Below are positions 34,108 to 47,300 of a stretch of 64,000 nt of DNA, in pieces. Numbering within the stretch: position 1 is the first letter of the stretch; the number at the start of each line of letters is the position of its first letter. The notes beneath the pieces are model-generated. The model was not told the origin of the DNA and did not search any database. It saw nothing but the letters and a program-made list of their open reading frames with translations. The stretch is from positions 372,001 through 436,000 of the forward strand of contig JBAIAA010000532.1 of the NCBI GenBank assembly GCA_037893245.1, written 5' to 3'. The stretch comes from Crossaster papposus. Lineage: Eukaryota; Echinodermata; Asteroidea; Velatida; Solasteridae. The position numbers and the translations under genes were made by a program.

Positions 34108-34305
34108 GTGTTAACCATTTTGCGTCGGAGGACGATCAAGGCCGGGCGAAAATATCTGTCGACGACCAGCTCGCAACAAGCAAGGCTGGAAGTAACAGGG
34201 TATGCTACCCACATATGCCGGCCTTAACCCGTCTCGGATTAAGGTTCATGAAAAACAATCCGGCGCATGGGCCCGTAATTGTTTTTTAAAAATTGGCGTG
34301 AACTA
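34108..34305. repeat. Decayed MITE-B copy
   Basis: GTTAACCATTTTGCGTCGGA, internal GTCTCGGATTAAGGTTCATG and end TTGGCGTGAAC are recognisable. Confidence 0.5.
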
Positions 34306-34557
34306 GGGCCATTTTTTATAAAAAATGTAAGCACAAACATGTGCTTAGCACACACAAAAAAGTCTTTCTCAGTAAAAACAAGGTACCAGACCAAACTTCA
34401 TGTACTTTTCATGCTAAGCAAACACCAGCTCAATACCAGTCACAAACAATCGACATCCCCTGAACATTATTTGGTTTGTAACCCTGCTTATGCTTTAGAA
34501 AGAATGTTCATGCTTAGCAAATCTTTGTGCTTAAATGTTTTATAAAATTGGCCCCTG
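34306..34557. repeat. MITE-C copy, decayed
   Basis: GGGCCATTTTTTATAAAA to TTTTATAAAATTGGCCCC with GTGCTTAGCAC and CATGCTTAGCA subterminal words. Confidence 0.7.
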
Positions 34558-34694
34558 GTTTTTAAACAACAGCATTGCCAATACAGATGCATCAATAATC
34601 CTCCGTACTGATGAGGTCACGCTTTCTTTACCCCTACGGGTTTTTTAGGGAGCAAGTTCGGGAGGAGGGTTTCGTACTCCTAATGATCACCGCG

Positions 34695-34830
34695 GACATA
34701 CGTCGCAGGTCAGCGCGCCGATGAAAACAATGCGCGCCGACACTGCACTGAAGCATACAAGACTGCACGCGCGATTATCGTTTTCATCGGCGCGGTGTAC
34801 GTATTATGACGCGTTATTGTGAAGGTTCCC
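34695..34830. repeat. CGCGCCGATGAAAAC inverted repeat
   Basis: GCGCGCCGATGAAAACAATG at 34713 faces CGTTTTCATCGGCGCGGTGT at 34778, arms of about 20 bp. Confidence 0.6.
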
Positions 34831-35007
34831 GGATGTCCGCCCCGACCTATAGAAAATTGCACCTGTAAACAAAGTGTGACGTCATCGATACCTAGACTTG
34901 GTAATATACACATGTTATGTTCATCAATGCACAATGGATGATATTATTATAGTCAAGGAGCACAAACCTGGCAAAAAGGTGGTGGTTTAACACCTACATT
35001 ACAACAT

Positions 35008-35365
35008 CTAATTGACCATTTGCGTGTGGAATTTAAATAATATCTGGTACACTGACTTGTTCACACAGCTTGGCACAGTTTACATTTAAATTCTCCAGAC
35101 CAAAGACACTGTTGCTATTATCACGTGATTCGGGGCAAGCCTTACGATAGCAACCCCCGGCTCTGGAATGGTCTGGTGTCTTTTTGCCATTCTCACCCAT
35201 TGTAAACAATGTATTGGTGCTGAGCGTCTCTTACGTAACTATGCAAAAGCTTGCCCCGAATCATGTGATATGGCAACAGTGTCTTTGGTCTGGATAATTT
35301 AAAGTCAAACTGTGCCAAGCTGTGTGAACAAGTCAGTTCAACACGCAAATGGTCAATTGGACCAC
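35008..35365. repeat. Long inverted repeat with arms of about 125 bp
   Basis: ATTGACCATTTGCGTGTGGA faces CAACACGCAAATGGTCAAT; inside, GACTTGTTCACACAGCTTGG faces CCAAGCTGTGTGAACAAGTC, and ATCACGTGATTCGGGGCAAG faces CTTGCCCCGAATCATGTGAT. Confidence 0.85.
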
Positions 35366-36149
35366 TGACATCACTTCACAAAATAGAGTCTGGAGCTAAA
35401 ACTATTTGCCCAAATCTAGAAAGATTCTCCATCCATTGTTATAGGTAGATTTGGCCTCAAGGTAGTGCAGGTATGCTTGTCTGTTGAGATACCGGTATGT
35501 TTGTTCGTTTGTTATGGGGCCACCCTGTATAGTACATTTTGTCTAGTACATACTGCACGTTCCTATGGGAAAACATTAGTGCTGTATTACTCAAAAGTGA
35601 TGCCACAGTTTTGAAGCTGCCTGGAAGTGTTCTGTGTGGCATGTTCCTCCATTATGGGAAGTCAAACCTTAGATGATGTGGGTGTTGAGCAAACATTATT
35701 TTACAGGCTTTTTAGAACTTTGTTCCTAGACTATTATGCTTGACGTAGTTTCCTAATTAGTCTGAATTTATTCTTAGTCGTTATATACACAGAGATGTAA
35801 TTCCAGGCACTGTTTAAGTGGAAGTATTTGGTGTTTGAGGCATAATGGTCAAATTATACCTGTATCATTATAGAAAAGTAGAAAAACCATAATAAAACTT
35901 GTAATACTTCAGTTGCTGATTTAAGGTATAAATAAACAAAAATATCTTGTAAATATAATTATTGTCGTTCATAGGCTTTTAATGTATATACCCTATGATG
36001 TAAGTCACGTCCAAGTGCAGATATTGAATGCTGTAGCCCAGGATTAAAACTAAACTTTACGTTGGGCAGTTGGTAAAGCGTGGGTCACACGGAGCCGTCT
36101 TGAGGCCCTGTCCTCCCACAACCTGAAGGTTACTGACCACTGCCGACCT

Positions 36150-36394
36150 GGGGCCAATTTCATAGAGCTGCTAAGCACAAAAACTTGCTTAGCATGACAA
36201 TTCGTCCTTTGCAAAAACAAGGTTACAGACCAATTTTTCACATGATCTTTATAGTTTGGGATTGATAATCAGCTGGTTTTTTGCTTAGCATGAAAAACAC
36301 GTGTAATTTTGGCTGGTAACCTGTTTTTAATGAGCAAGAGTTTTTTGTGCTAAGCACACTTTTGTGCTTAGCAGCTCTATGAAATTGGCCCCTG
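36150..36394. repeat. MITE-C copy
   Basis: GGGGCCAATTTCATAGAGCT to AGCTCTATGAAATTGGCCCC, both ends intact. Confidence 0.9.
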
Positions 36395-36509
36395 ATTTTA
36401 ATCTGGGGAGGATGGGACCGCACCCAATCTTCTAATGACCATTCCGGTCTTCCTTCCTCCATGCTTCAATGCACTGAATGCAGTCTTAAAATCTTCTAGA
36501 TTCGTGACC

Positions 36510-36900
36510 TAATATGCAGATATCAAAATTGTTTAATACCGAATTACTAAGAAATATCTTACTTATTTGAAAGCAAATAACGATTGTAGGCATCGAGCAA
36601 AATGATTTTGCCAAGTATTCTGTAATTGTTCCCCCAAAAAAGAATGTTATAAAAACAATTAACGATCGCCAGACGGCGTTTGCCAAAAACAACAACAATT
36701 TAATACAAAAGAACCACTGCCCGACGACAGTTGAAAACAAACACCGTGTTTTCTTGCTTTTTTCAGAATCCAGGAGTGTAAAACTTCGGTCAGGTCAGTT
36801 AAACGATATTTACTATAGAATACAAACCCCCCCACTCCCTATAGAATACAACCCCTCCCTCCATTCGTGGTCATTCAAGCAAATACAAACCAACAATGGT
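36510..36900. repeat. Decayed MITE-A copy
   Basis: Inverted MITE-A interior (AGAAATATCTTACTTATTTG, GGTCAGTTAAACGATATTTA) with lost ends. Confidence 0.6.
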
Positions 36901-37702
36901 TCTATTTGTGCCCTGCTGATGTCCTTTTTCTACATGTTCCTAACAACTTTCGACTTTGATAGGTCTATGTTATGGGGAGGGGGAGGGGGAGGGGGTATAT
37001 ATGAGGGGGGGGGGGGGGTGTTGCAGCACCCAGTTCGTCACTGATGGACATGTAAATATAAATCTATATTTTGAAATCAATTTATCTGGCATTCCACCAA
37101 AAACTTAATATGAAACTGCCTGAAACCAATAGCTTTTCAATAAACACAGACTGGGGCAGATTGCGTAAATATTGTTTTAATATTGTTTTGTCAATTCTTT
37201 TGTGAACTGGATACCAGATGGGTGATAATAACAAAGTTTGTTTTTTCTTGGGTCGGGAAGCTGAAATAATTGGGGGTCGGTAGCAAATGAAATCCAAGGA
37301 AATAACAAGGCACGCCCCAATGTTTTTTACTTTCCACAACAAAAATAACCCAGACAGCTTTGTATGGCTATTGTTATTTCTGTTTGAGGGAACTGTAGCA
37401 GACCTAGTTGGAAAACTTTTTTAATTCACCATGTCATATTTTACAGCCCTTTGAATGTTTTCAATTTCTTTTCCAAGTAATAAATTGAACGTAACTGCTA
37501 CCATGACGACACAAGGTGAAGTTAGTGATGCGTAAACATTACGAACGACTGAGCGTGGGAACCAAATTTAAACTTTTGTTCAACATAGGTGCACTGGTTT
37601 AGTACAACCTGTGTTTTTATTTAGTTGGGGTACTCACATCAAAACCTCTGGACTGCAAGTGAACTTTTATTTGTATAGCCTTGACTTCTGGAAGTTTTCG
37701 CC

Positions 37703-39385
37703 ATGAATCGAGGGTCCAGTTTCTTTGTTGTGGTGGTCTTAAGTTGTCTGTCCTCAGATGTGCTGATCTGTGCGGCTGCACTGTCTGTGAGTCTAACCAA
37801 GATATCTCCAGACGATCGCCCTGTGGCCGTGGTTGGCGATACGGTGATACTGCAATGCGACGCTTCCAACCTGCAGGCAGTTCACATCATAGAATGGACG
37901 AGATTCGTCAACGGCACAGAGACACTCCTAGCACGCAACGGAAGCAGCTTAGTTTCCAGATATGCCGTCTACGCATCTTCGACAACGCCAAGATACGAAC
38001 ACCTTATTTACACAGCAGAGAGACAAGACACTGGATCGTATCAATGCCGCGTCAAAAACTCCACCGATGAAAGTGGCACGGTCTTCCTTTCGAGTTCCTT
38101 CTATTTGTCGGTGCACTATTTTCCGGCTGACCCCATCTGCCAGCCCCAAGGGCCATTCATTGCTCAGCAAGGATCAACTCGTCGCATAAGCTGCACCTCC
38201 GACACGGGAAACCCCACAGCCCTAATGAATTTCATATCAAATGATAAAATCTATCTCTTGGAATACTCGTATACCGTCGATACACAAACCATATCGTTAG
38301 ATCTAAATATAACTGCAGATGTAAATACCCTTGCCTATGAATGCAAAATTGCCTCACCAGACTCATTCCCGAGCATGGAAGGATCTTGCTTTATCGGACC
38401 AATTAATGTGAGTTCCGCGACTAACGAACTAAGCACAGCAGCTCAGACTCCCATATCAACAACATTTCCATTTATTTCAAAGACAAGTCTCCAAACACTC
38501 CATGAAACTTCCAGTTCATTACATACTGTCTCGACAAAAACAGTAACTGTTGCCAAGATGCATACATCCGACGAAGGTACCAGTGCGCAAGAAATGACTT
38601 ACACCACCACTGCCACCATTGCGGGCAGTGACCCCGAGGCCATTGTTGCAGGTATTGCGGGCGGGGGAGGCTTCTTACTTCTCTTGCTACTGATATCGGC
38701 TGTAATCGGTTGCGCTTGTCTGTGTGGATCCAGGGGTTACAAAAAAGAGAAAAATTTGCTGCCAACCCAAAACTCAACACGACCGATTGTCATCAGCCGG
38801 CCTGAACGACCTGTCACCCGCCGGCCGAGCCTTGAACAGCCTGTCACCCGCGATCCAAGCAGTAGCTCACACAAGCAGACGGTGGACAAGGGAACATTCA
38901 CAGCAAATACATCTGGTCGACTAGCTAGTCCAGTATCATTAAAACTAGTACAACGACAAGGCACATCGAAGCCCAGCCGGGCCGATAGGACACCCCCAGT
39001 ATCAACGCACGATACTACACAGACCCAACCCACATGGGAGCTCGATGCTGATGAATTGGACTCTCAGAGCCAAATCCATCCGTCAGACAGACCGACTTTG
39101 AGGATCCGTTCCCTTATGGAACGCACCAACCACTCGGAGACATCTTACTCAATGCACGCCAGAGGCATGAACAGAGAGCCCTTGTATGCCGAAGTGCCTA
39201 AATCGAACGAGTTGCCAGTTGGGGAAGGTGAGGAAGAGGACGATTCCATCATCTTGCTCGCTAATCCCACATACGCCCCTTACAATGATGAGGATGAGGA
39301 TACTCACCCATCTCCCCGACCAAATGGATCAGTTGAAACCCAATGGGAATCACCTGCCATGAAGCAAGTATCTTGGAAAGTCTAA
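37703..39385 (+). CDS. Single-exon membrane receptor with two Ig-like domains
   Basis: Open frame of 560 residues with no sign of an intron; I do not recognise a named orthologue. Residues 1-26 look like a signal peptide. Residues 30-136 form a V-like Ig domain with C52, W65 and the DTGSYQC signature ending at C115. Residues 140-235 form a second, more divergent Ig-like domain with C164 and C214 (YECK). A Ser/Thr-rich stalk spans about 240-310 and a Gly/Leu-rich membrane helix 312-342, followed by stop-transfer residues (GYKKEK). The tail has proline-rich stretches, a tyrosine in PLYAEV at 495, and a PTB-type NPTY motif at 521-524 followed by Y527 in an acidic context. This suggests a cell-surface adhesion or immune-type receptor coupled to phosphotyrosine adaptors; that role is inference. 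The start has gcc before ATG. An AATAAA lies at 39794-39799, at the edge of a MITE. Confidence 0.8.
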   Translation: MNRGSSFFVVVVLSCLSSDVLICAAALSVSLTKISPDDRPVAVVGDTVILQCDASNLQAVHIIEWTRFVNGTETLLARNGSSLVSRYAVYASSTTPRYEHLIYTAERQDTGSYQCRVKNSTDESGTVFLSSSFYLSVHYFPADPICQPQGPFIAQQGSTRRISCTSDTGNPTALMNFISNDKIYLLEYSYTVDTQTISLDLNITADVNTLAYECKIASPDSFPSMEGSCFIGPINVSSATNELSTAAQTPISTTFPFISKTSLQTLHETSSSLHTVSTKTVTVAKMHTSDEGTSAQEMTYTTTATIAGSDPEAIVAGIAGGGGFLLLLLLISAVIGCACLCGSRGYKKEKNLLPTQNSTRPIVISRPERPVTRRPSLEQPVTRDPSSSSHKQTVDKGTFTANTSGRLASPVSLKLVQRQGTSKPSRADRTPPVSTHDTTQTQPTWELDADELDSQSQIHPSDRPTLRIRSLMERTNHSETSYSMHARGMNREPLYAEVPKSNELPVGEGEEEDDSIILLANPTYAPYNDEDEDTHPSPRPNGSVETQWESPAMKQVSWKV

Positions 39386-39795
39386 ACCTTTTCGCGGTCT
39401 TACATTTATAAACAGTGAATCAGCAAGCACAGGAGAAGTAATCGAACACGGCAGTTGGCCCCTTGAATGTTCATTATGGGTGACTATGTTGTACGGTAGT
39501 TGGTTAGCTATATACAGGGTGGTCTAAAAAACTGGCAAAGCGTGCTTTCGCTGCACTGAGGCCCAATTGGTGTAATGGATGGGGAGTCTTTCTGGAAGAA
39601 TAAGATATCAAGATAGGGTCTGGGGCTGGATAGTGGGATTTCATGGTACCAGTACATGCATCATTTTTTTCTTCTAGAAGGATTCTCCATCCATTGGTAA
39701 ACCATAGAGGAAAGAACTCTATGGGTATACAAAGGTAGTTTTGGCTTTGGGTGGTGGAGGTGTGCTTGTTCGTTTTATTGGGCCACCCTTCTTAA

Positions 39796-40154
39796 TAAAG
39801 GTAGGATACACCATTGGTAATTGCTTGAATTATCATGAATGGGTAGATGTGGGGGGTTGTATTTTATAGTAAATATCATTTTATTAACTGACCTGTCCGA
39901 AGTTTTACATTCATAGATGGCGAGAAAAGCACGAAAAACTGCGTTTGTTTTCATCCGGCGTTGAGCAGTTATTCTTATGTTTTTTCGGCGAACGCAAATT
40001 TTTCTTTATGAAAATATATTTTTCAGAATAATTACAGGATATCTAGCGCAATCATTTTGCTGGATGTCTAGAATCATTACTTACTTTCAGATGAGTAAGA
40101 TATTTCTTAATAATTCGGTAGTCGATATCTGCAAATGGTGTATCCTACCTTTAA
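39796..40154. repeat. MITE-A copy
   Basis: AAAGGTAGGATACACCATTGG to AAATGGTGTATCCTACCTTTAA-like ends, directly abutting the next copy. Confidence 0.9.
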
Positions 40155-40333
40155 AGGTAGGATACACCATTTGCAGATATCGGAAATATTTATCCTGTAA
40201 TTATTCTGAAATCCACGATTGTAAAACTTCGGACAGCTTAGTTATACAGTATTTTATACTATAAAATACAACCCCCCAAATCTACCCATTCATTATAATT
40301 TAAGCAATTACCAATGGTGTATCCTACCTTTAA
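40151..40333. repeat. Second, internally deleted MITE-A copy in tandem
   Basis: TTAAAGGTAGGATACACCAT at 40151 to GGTGTATCCTACCTTTAA at 40333. It shares the TTAA with the preceding copy; the interior is shortened. Confidence 0.85.
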
Positions 40334-42575
40334 ACATTTACTTTGATTTATTTACCAAAATAACATAAAACCCAATAATATTTGCAATACTATCATGTCT
40401 CCGTACTTTACGTACGTTATTTGTTTCTCTACCAACAACAACTTGTAAAACTAGTGTTGAATTGGTAAGAGAGGAGAGAAAACCTAGGGATGAAACTGAA
40501 TGTTAACAGATACATTGTATATTGTTCGTGTGCAAAGGGGGGACATGTGTACAGATGTAAGAGTTACAATAATCAGTAGGCTTAAAATTTTAATTTAATT
40601 ATAGTCAAAATCACAAAGATTATGCTCAACAAAAATGTACTGTTAAGTGCATAAGTATATTATTGACAATAACCAAAATTTATTAAGAGTTCAACATTAA
40701 TCAGAACTTGCCAAGAATGACAATTAACTGGCTGCAGTTATTACTTGCTCATTGTAGTTGCTCAATAATAAGTAAGAAACAGGTCTGTAGCTTGCTAGTA
40801 ATGGTGTGTGTGGGGGTTAAACTTTTGTACATAATAACCGACAACTTCTATAAAAAAAGTGTAAATGTTACATTTGATAATTAAAATATTTCCAAACCTT
40901 GCCAGAGTTGTAACCAAGTCATGGAATGCCCCCTGTAAATAACGGCTCGTTTCTAAGACTAGGCATATCACAAAATTCATCTCGCACACACGATTCTCAG
41001 TGCAGTCTGCAGGCACATCGTTCTTTTCAACTGATTATGCCGGACTGCACGCCCAGAAGCTTGCGTGTTTTGTGTGTGTGTAAAGTGTTATGTCAGTGTT
41101 AAGTCAAATTTAGTCAAGTCAAGTCTAAAGTAATTCTTTCCAAAGTCAAGACTCGAGTCAACAACACTGAAACCTTTTATTTCATTTTTAGTTCTTATAT
41201 AGCGCTTTAGACTCCCACAATGTGGGTGTATCTAAACCTTCACAGTAAAGTAACAAGATCCATGCGCGCCTTTAAAAAAACACCTACCCCTCACACAAGA
41301 TTGGTACGAAAAAAGGTCCCAAAACATACTCAATATGTACTGTATATATTATAATAGCGCTGATAAGAAGGTAGAACTACATACTGGTTCATTGGAACCA
41401 TCCTTTCTTTAACCTCCCTGGCTATAGGAAATACATTGTATTTTGTAATATATTTATATGTTCTCACTGTATATTTGTGTAGCCTACGGTTGTAATATAA
41501 AACGCCCAGTTTTCATTAGTTTGGTTATCAATACTTCATGGGTCAGAAGACACCTATGAATTTGTATACAGTGTGTCTAAAAAATGTGAACAAAATATAA
41601 TGAAATGCTACACATCGAATATTCAATTTTTGACAGAGTTATGAGTAATTTCCCAAAGAGGTCAAATTGACCATGGGACCAAGTTTTTTAAATTGTAGGC
41701 ATTGGGACAAAGGTAGCCTACTTGCCTCTGTGTGGATGTTTCCCTTGCCTTTACTGCCCCAAAAAAACTGTCGTTACCTAGAAACAAAATTCATGTTTGT
41801 AAACACGAACAGCTTATCACTGGAGCACAAGATGCACTTTATTCAAGATGCGATAGGAGTTGCCATCAATAATTAGTCTGAGGAACAGTCTGGGTGCCAA
41901 GGTTGAGTGAGTGCAAAAGCATGATTTGTAGATCATCATAAACTAAAATGTTGATAACATCTGGCAAGGCGCCATCATGGCACATTGGTCATCAATGTCT
42001 AGGATACATTGAACATGGTATAATTATACGTAATAATAATAATAATCAATATTTATAATGCGCCGGTATCCGCCAGGAATGACACTCGGGGGGGCAATAC
42101 AATCAAAAGAAATCTGAAAAAATTACACAATTAATATAAAACTAAGCTAAATATTGTGGGCAATCAGGGCAACTTTAAATTCAGAAACCGTTCAGAGAGT
42201 ACAAATTGCGAGAGGCAGTTTTAAGAATTATGTACATCATTTTTAATGCACTTTTGTGATGAAAAATACAATATTCCTTTCATGCCAAAGCACATAAACT
42301 ATGCACATCCTATGCAAACAAAATGGAAAAACTTGGCCCCATGAACAATTTGATGTCTCTTGGGAAATGAGTCATAACTCCATCAAAAATTATCAGATGT
42401 GGACGTTTGATGTCTCATTTTAAAGTGGAAAATTGCATCTTTCAAACCATACTTATATTATCTATTTTGTGGTTACACATTCTAATGTGGAATTTTGTTA
42501 TATAATGTTTGCAATTGTTTTTGAGACATTGTTGTGCTACAGCATACCTGAATCAACCTACACAATCCTCACAAG

Positions 42576-42858
42576 TTAAAGGTATGGCACACTATTTGTA
42601 ATTGCTTGAATTATCATGAATGGGTGGATTTTAGGGGGTTGTATTTGATAGTAAATATCGTTTAACTGACCTGTCAACATTTTTACAATCATGGATGCCG
42701 AGAAAAGCAAGAAAAACAGCTGTTCTTATGTTATTCAACTTTTCAAAACAATTGCTGGATGCCTACAATCATTATTTACTTTCAAATAAGTAAGATATTT
42801 CTTAATAATTCTGTTGTAACATTTTTCGATATCTGCAAAAGGTGTATCCTACCTTTAA
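42576..42858. repeat. MITE-A copy
   Basis: TTAAAGGTATGGCACACTAT to AAGGTGTATCCTACCTTTAA. Confidence 0.85.
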
Positions 42859-44094
42859 GCTAGTTTATAGGGTGTTGGTATTTAATTTAAAACAATACAA
42901 AAAGGACTGATTTAACTGTTTCAAATATATATATATACATTTATTTTTACAATTTGTTTATCGAGAAATTCCTATAAAAGCCAAGATGCTTAGGGCTACG
43001 AGGAAACATAATATAGAGATATACAGTGTGTCTAACAAAAATATTTTAAAAAATTAATAAAAAAAAGGAAACCGAGATTGAAATACTCTTTACTCAAAAA
43101 AGTACAATGTTTATTAAAGATCAGTAACTACTAATAGTTGCGTCATCCCCTACTAACTTATTCAACACCAAGTAATCAAGGTTATTGTCATGGATGACCG
43201 AACAACAATAGTTTGACTGTATAGCATTAAACACGACTTTGCACCAGATTAGGACTCGTCTTATCTGCACGGTGTCCACCATGTTTAAAAAGAAAAAGAC
43301 CAGTCAATTCAAATGAAACATCCTTAAATATTGAATCGTACACTTATTTAGTGACGACACAGTTGTAAGCTTACCCCTGTCACAACCTTATTGGTGGTAA
43401 TACTATTATTCTAGTTACTATTATTACTATTATTTTGTGAAGTGCAGTGGGCTAGTAGTCCGGAGCATTGAATTCGTGGTCTGTGGGTAGTTTTGCAGGT
43501 TGGGGGTTCGAGCCCGACCTGGGCTAGGACACTTCCACATCCAGTCGTGAACCACATAACGATCGAGGATCGATATTGTGTTTTCCTTTATTCCTATGTT
43601 ATACCCAAACCCCATTGCTTAGCGCTTGCCCCGTAGATCAAGGACCAAATTTTGCCATTCATACCGCCGACCGAGGGGCTTTTGTTCCCTTTGTTCTCTT
43701 TTGTGTCTCGCCCCTCGGTCGTTATGTGGTACCAGAGCATGTAATATGGGTAGAGTTATTATTGGCCAAGAGCCCGTCATGTGGCCGGTATTAAACGAGT
43801 GATAAATACCGAGTGTCACATAAAATTTGGACTCCTATGAAATTGATTGGTTGAATGTTCATAACTCTCACGTAGGCATGCGCAATACTATACCAGTAAG
43901 TCAGTACAAGCCAGTATTATAAGCCAACCTATGATACATATGAAAAGTATCATACTCAGACTATGCTTTTGCACACATACGATAAAATGATTATTGCGAA
44001 TGAAAAATATTGTCAAATCTTGTTGTGCACACGTGCAGTTGGAATATCAAACTGGCTTTTTATAAAGTGCCAAAAGAGCTGTCACTGATATCAG

Positions 44095-44247
44095 AGTTGT
44101 ATTCGAGTCCCTGCAAGTCCTTGCAAGTACATCGGTCTTAAGTCAAATCACTAGCTATTCAAATAAACTGTTAACAAAAAATTTCTTTGTCATTGTTGGC
44201 TTCATGAAAGGACTTGTGACTGGACTTGCAGGGACTCGAATACAACT
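44095..44247. repeat. Compact MITE-D copy, 153 bp
   Basis: Inverted ends AGTTGTATTCGAGTCCCTGC and GCAGGGACTCGAATACAACT are perfect over at least 20 bp. This looks like the basic element of which 22977-23462 is an expanded form. It lies 66 bp past the IST1 stop. Confidence 0.85.
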
Positions 44248-44312
44248 GAAATAAGCACATTAACACCAACCAGTGCAGTTGTCCAAATAACCTTTTTTCT
44301 TTATCCAAAACT

Positions 44313-47300
44313 CTACTTCTTCTTCTTCAACTCTTCAAATCTGCGAGTCAAGTCGTCAAAATCCACATCGTCCCCTCCGTTTGGCTTGCCGCCACCTACA
44401 CTATTGTCCAGAGGGGGAAAGCTGTTGGTAGGCACCTGGGGCAGGACTGGCATGCTAGACTCTGTCTTGGTAGGTGCTGGTGGGGGGTTGCCTGCTGCTT
44501 GGGGGTTAGGAGGATCTGCACAAAAAATGGCCAGGGTAAATATTCGTCACTTCGTTTCGTTGTTCAACAGACTTTTACTGAAGTTGTTGATACGATCGAA
44601 ATGTGATCAAGCAAAATTAATCGGAAGTCGGAAATTCTGGTTTTGAGCTAGAATATGTGACCTGTTCCAACGAAACCCGGACAAAGGCGCACAATGTGTT
44701 TTATTATAATGTACTCTTGAATCACAAACTATTAATCTACAGTCTCTTAAACATAATCCGTCACCCACAAGTGTGTTTTTTGTTGATTTTATGAAAACAA
44801 TTTGTATAGAAATAATACGCTTTTCTGAACTTCAAAGCTGTTTATCTCATAATTAATTTGTCAGGGTTTTATCACTAAATTCTTCCCCCGGGGGAGATAG
44901 GGTGGGGGGTACATATGACAATGATACATAATTTTAAAGCTGAGAACCTAGAGAATTTGAAAAAAGCAAAATCTAACAAACACAAATTGTCAACTTTGTC
45001 CGGGTTTCGTTGGAGCAGGTCACATGTATGTGCTGGGCTGGTTTTTGTTTTTTGGTGGTTTATGTTGCTATAAGTAGCAGGAAACTATTCAACTTTCACA
45101 CAGTAAAGAAAAACAATCTAAAATTTGAATTTGAATTTTAAACTCCCGAGTTTGATTATCTTCAAAAATTGCCAAGTTTTAATGCCACACCTTGCACCAA
45201 AGTTACCATGTATCAAACTTGTGCTTTCCATCGACTCAATTGAATACTATAACATTAAACCTATAACTTTTGTTCAACGTGTCGTTACTCAACGTGGGGT
45301 TTTCAGCAAATTAAGGCTTAAAATGCCCTTTAGATGAAAATACAAGAAACTCCTAAATAACCAGGGTTAACGTAAGACTTATTTTGCATGATCGCATCAC
45401 AAATTAATAAATCACTGTTAAAAAGCAATCGATTTGCCAATACTTGTGTCGCAGAGTACCGTTCAGGGGTTGTGCCAACCAACAGATTAACCCAAGATCC
45501 TTGTATATTTTTTTCCGAATCAATGCAATGTATTTCTACATCAAATAGTACGATACTCGACAAAATGGACATACTCTTGATAATGAAATTAATTATAGCA
45601 AATATTAAGGGTGTGCATTTACGAGTAGTTTGGGAACCGGGTACCCGATTGAAAAATAATGAATATATATGAATCCGCCAAAATCCACTAATATGTTTAT
45701 GCAAAATACGTCGGTGTGTATATGGAGGTATCGTGAATCAAACAAAATCCCGCTAGGCTTGAAATCCTCAATCCATCAGATTCCACCAGTACTCAATATG
45801 GAGGTACCCTGGACCCGCCAAACTCCCTCCAAAACAGGAAATGGATTTTGATGGATTTGGGGTGGTTAGGTTTTTAAAGAAACCCAACCCCAATATTCAA
45901 CTCGAGTTGAGCTTATCCATAAATGTGACCGGCTCTACAAAAAGGTGTATTATGTCGCAAAATAGTGAAATTGAGTTACCGGTATATACATGGTTGAAAT
46001 GCCCACAATGTAAGCTTTCATTTGGTATATATAATAGAGCTCCATAGCCCCTCTCATTTTGGAGATATGACGTGTTTACATATTGATTACTTCCTTGGAG
46101 TTCAAATTACACAACTGAGAAAACAGGCTTTGAAATAGCCGGCTCTGTTGTACTACAACAGAACGTTTTTGCCACTTTATTTCTCATAATCAACATTTCT
46201 TTGAAAGAAACCTGAAACTGTAGGTATTAAAGATGTCATTCATGACAACAAATACAAATCACATTTTTATGAAATGTTTACCCCCTTAACGTTAAACAGG
46301 TAATTACATGATAGTGCACAGCGCGACTTAATACACCTTTTTGTAGAGCCAGTCACAAATGTCCCGCACGATAATACTACCACATCAGTGGTAGCCTGGT
46401 TTCATTTTGAAAGTTCCCAACAAATGACGATCAAAACTTTTCACTTAGAAAGTTACTATGTAATTTGTCAAGTTGGTTTATACAAGTACTCGATTCCATA
46501 ATCTGGAATCAGTTCCTGATGACATCAACGGTCGGGTACTCGGGTACCCGGTTCCGATGCACACCAGTCTTTTCTTTGATGTGAATAAAAAAAGCACAAC
46601 TTACACATGGGATCATTCTGCGAGTATGCCGGTACCTGGTGAGTGGTTCAAAAGAAAAAAAAATGATCATTAGGTCATCTGTTTTAATTAATTGTAGAGT
46701 GTTAACACTGATGCTGGAGGAACAGGCAAGGATTAATAAAAAGATGATAGGATTAAACAAATAAACACAGGAATCTTCAAAAAGGCAAAAAATGTGTACA
46801 TGTATTTCAGGGACTGAGAGGAATAAATAATTGAAATGAAAGTAACAGGATGCTATTTTCTTTGTTTGTTTTTGTTTGTTCTCACTTCATCATTCCTTTC
46901 TCTATGGTTTCATCCAGTCCATTTTTCTTTTACACTCCTTTCTTGTAATACTGTTGCCAACTGCTTTTTCTTGCACCCCCCCCCCCCCCCCAATTACCCA
47001 CAGTCACACTTCTTTGTTAGTTCTTCCCTTTGATCTTTACCCTGGTCCATCTCTTTGTGGTTTAACCCCTTCCTTGTTTGTTCCCCACCCAGGTTTTCAC
47101 CCCTTTACCCTTTCGGTCTGTCTTTGATCCTACCCACTTTGTCAATTTGTATTCCTTGGCCTAATCCTCCTTTTGTTGGTTCTTCCAGTTCCACCCAACT
47201 TCTGTATCCCTCTTTTGTGTTTCTTCTCCCAACTATGATATGCATCATGCTTGTCTGTCCCCCTTTATATGTTTGTTTCATGTACACAGCCATTTTAGTC

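Larger units (their letters stand above)
27147..37702. other. Gene-poor interval between FA2H and the Ig receptor
   Basis: No convincing coding region in 10.5 kb. ATTAAA at 27251-27256 may serve the FA2H 3' end. The interval holds MITEs, a composite transposon, a Cys-rich foldback, a 176-bp satellite and long inverted repeats, each listed separately. Confidence 0.6.
39386..44312. other. Interval between Ig receptor and IST1 stop, no gene
   Basis: Contains repeat H (39512-39792), three MITE-A copies, a MITE-D copy and SINE fragments near 41170-41260 (TTATATAGCGCTTTAGAC), 42045-42090 and 43440-43530 (B box GGTTCGAGCCC). TACAGTGTGTCTAAAAAA-type element ends occur at 41570 and 43023. No exon recognised; IST1 3' UTR must occupy the right edge. 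Confidence 0.5.

Noticed and set aside
38472..38780. Minus-strand frame opposite the Ig receptor
   Set aside because: Shadow of the plus-strand gene, which has a full domain structure.
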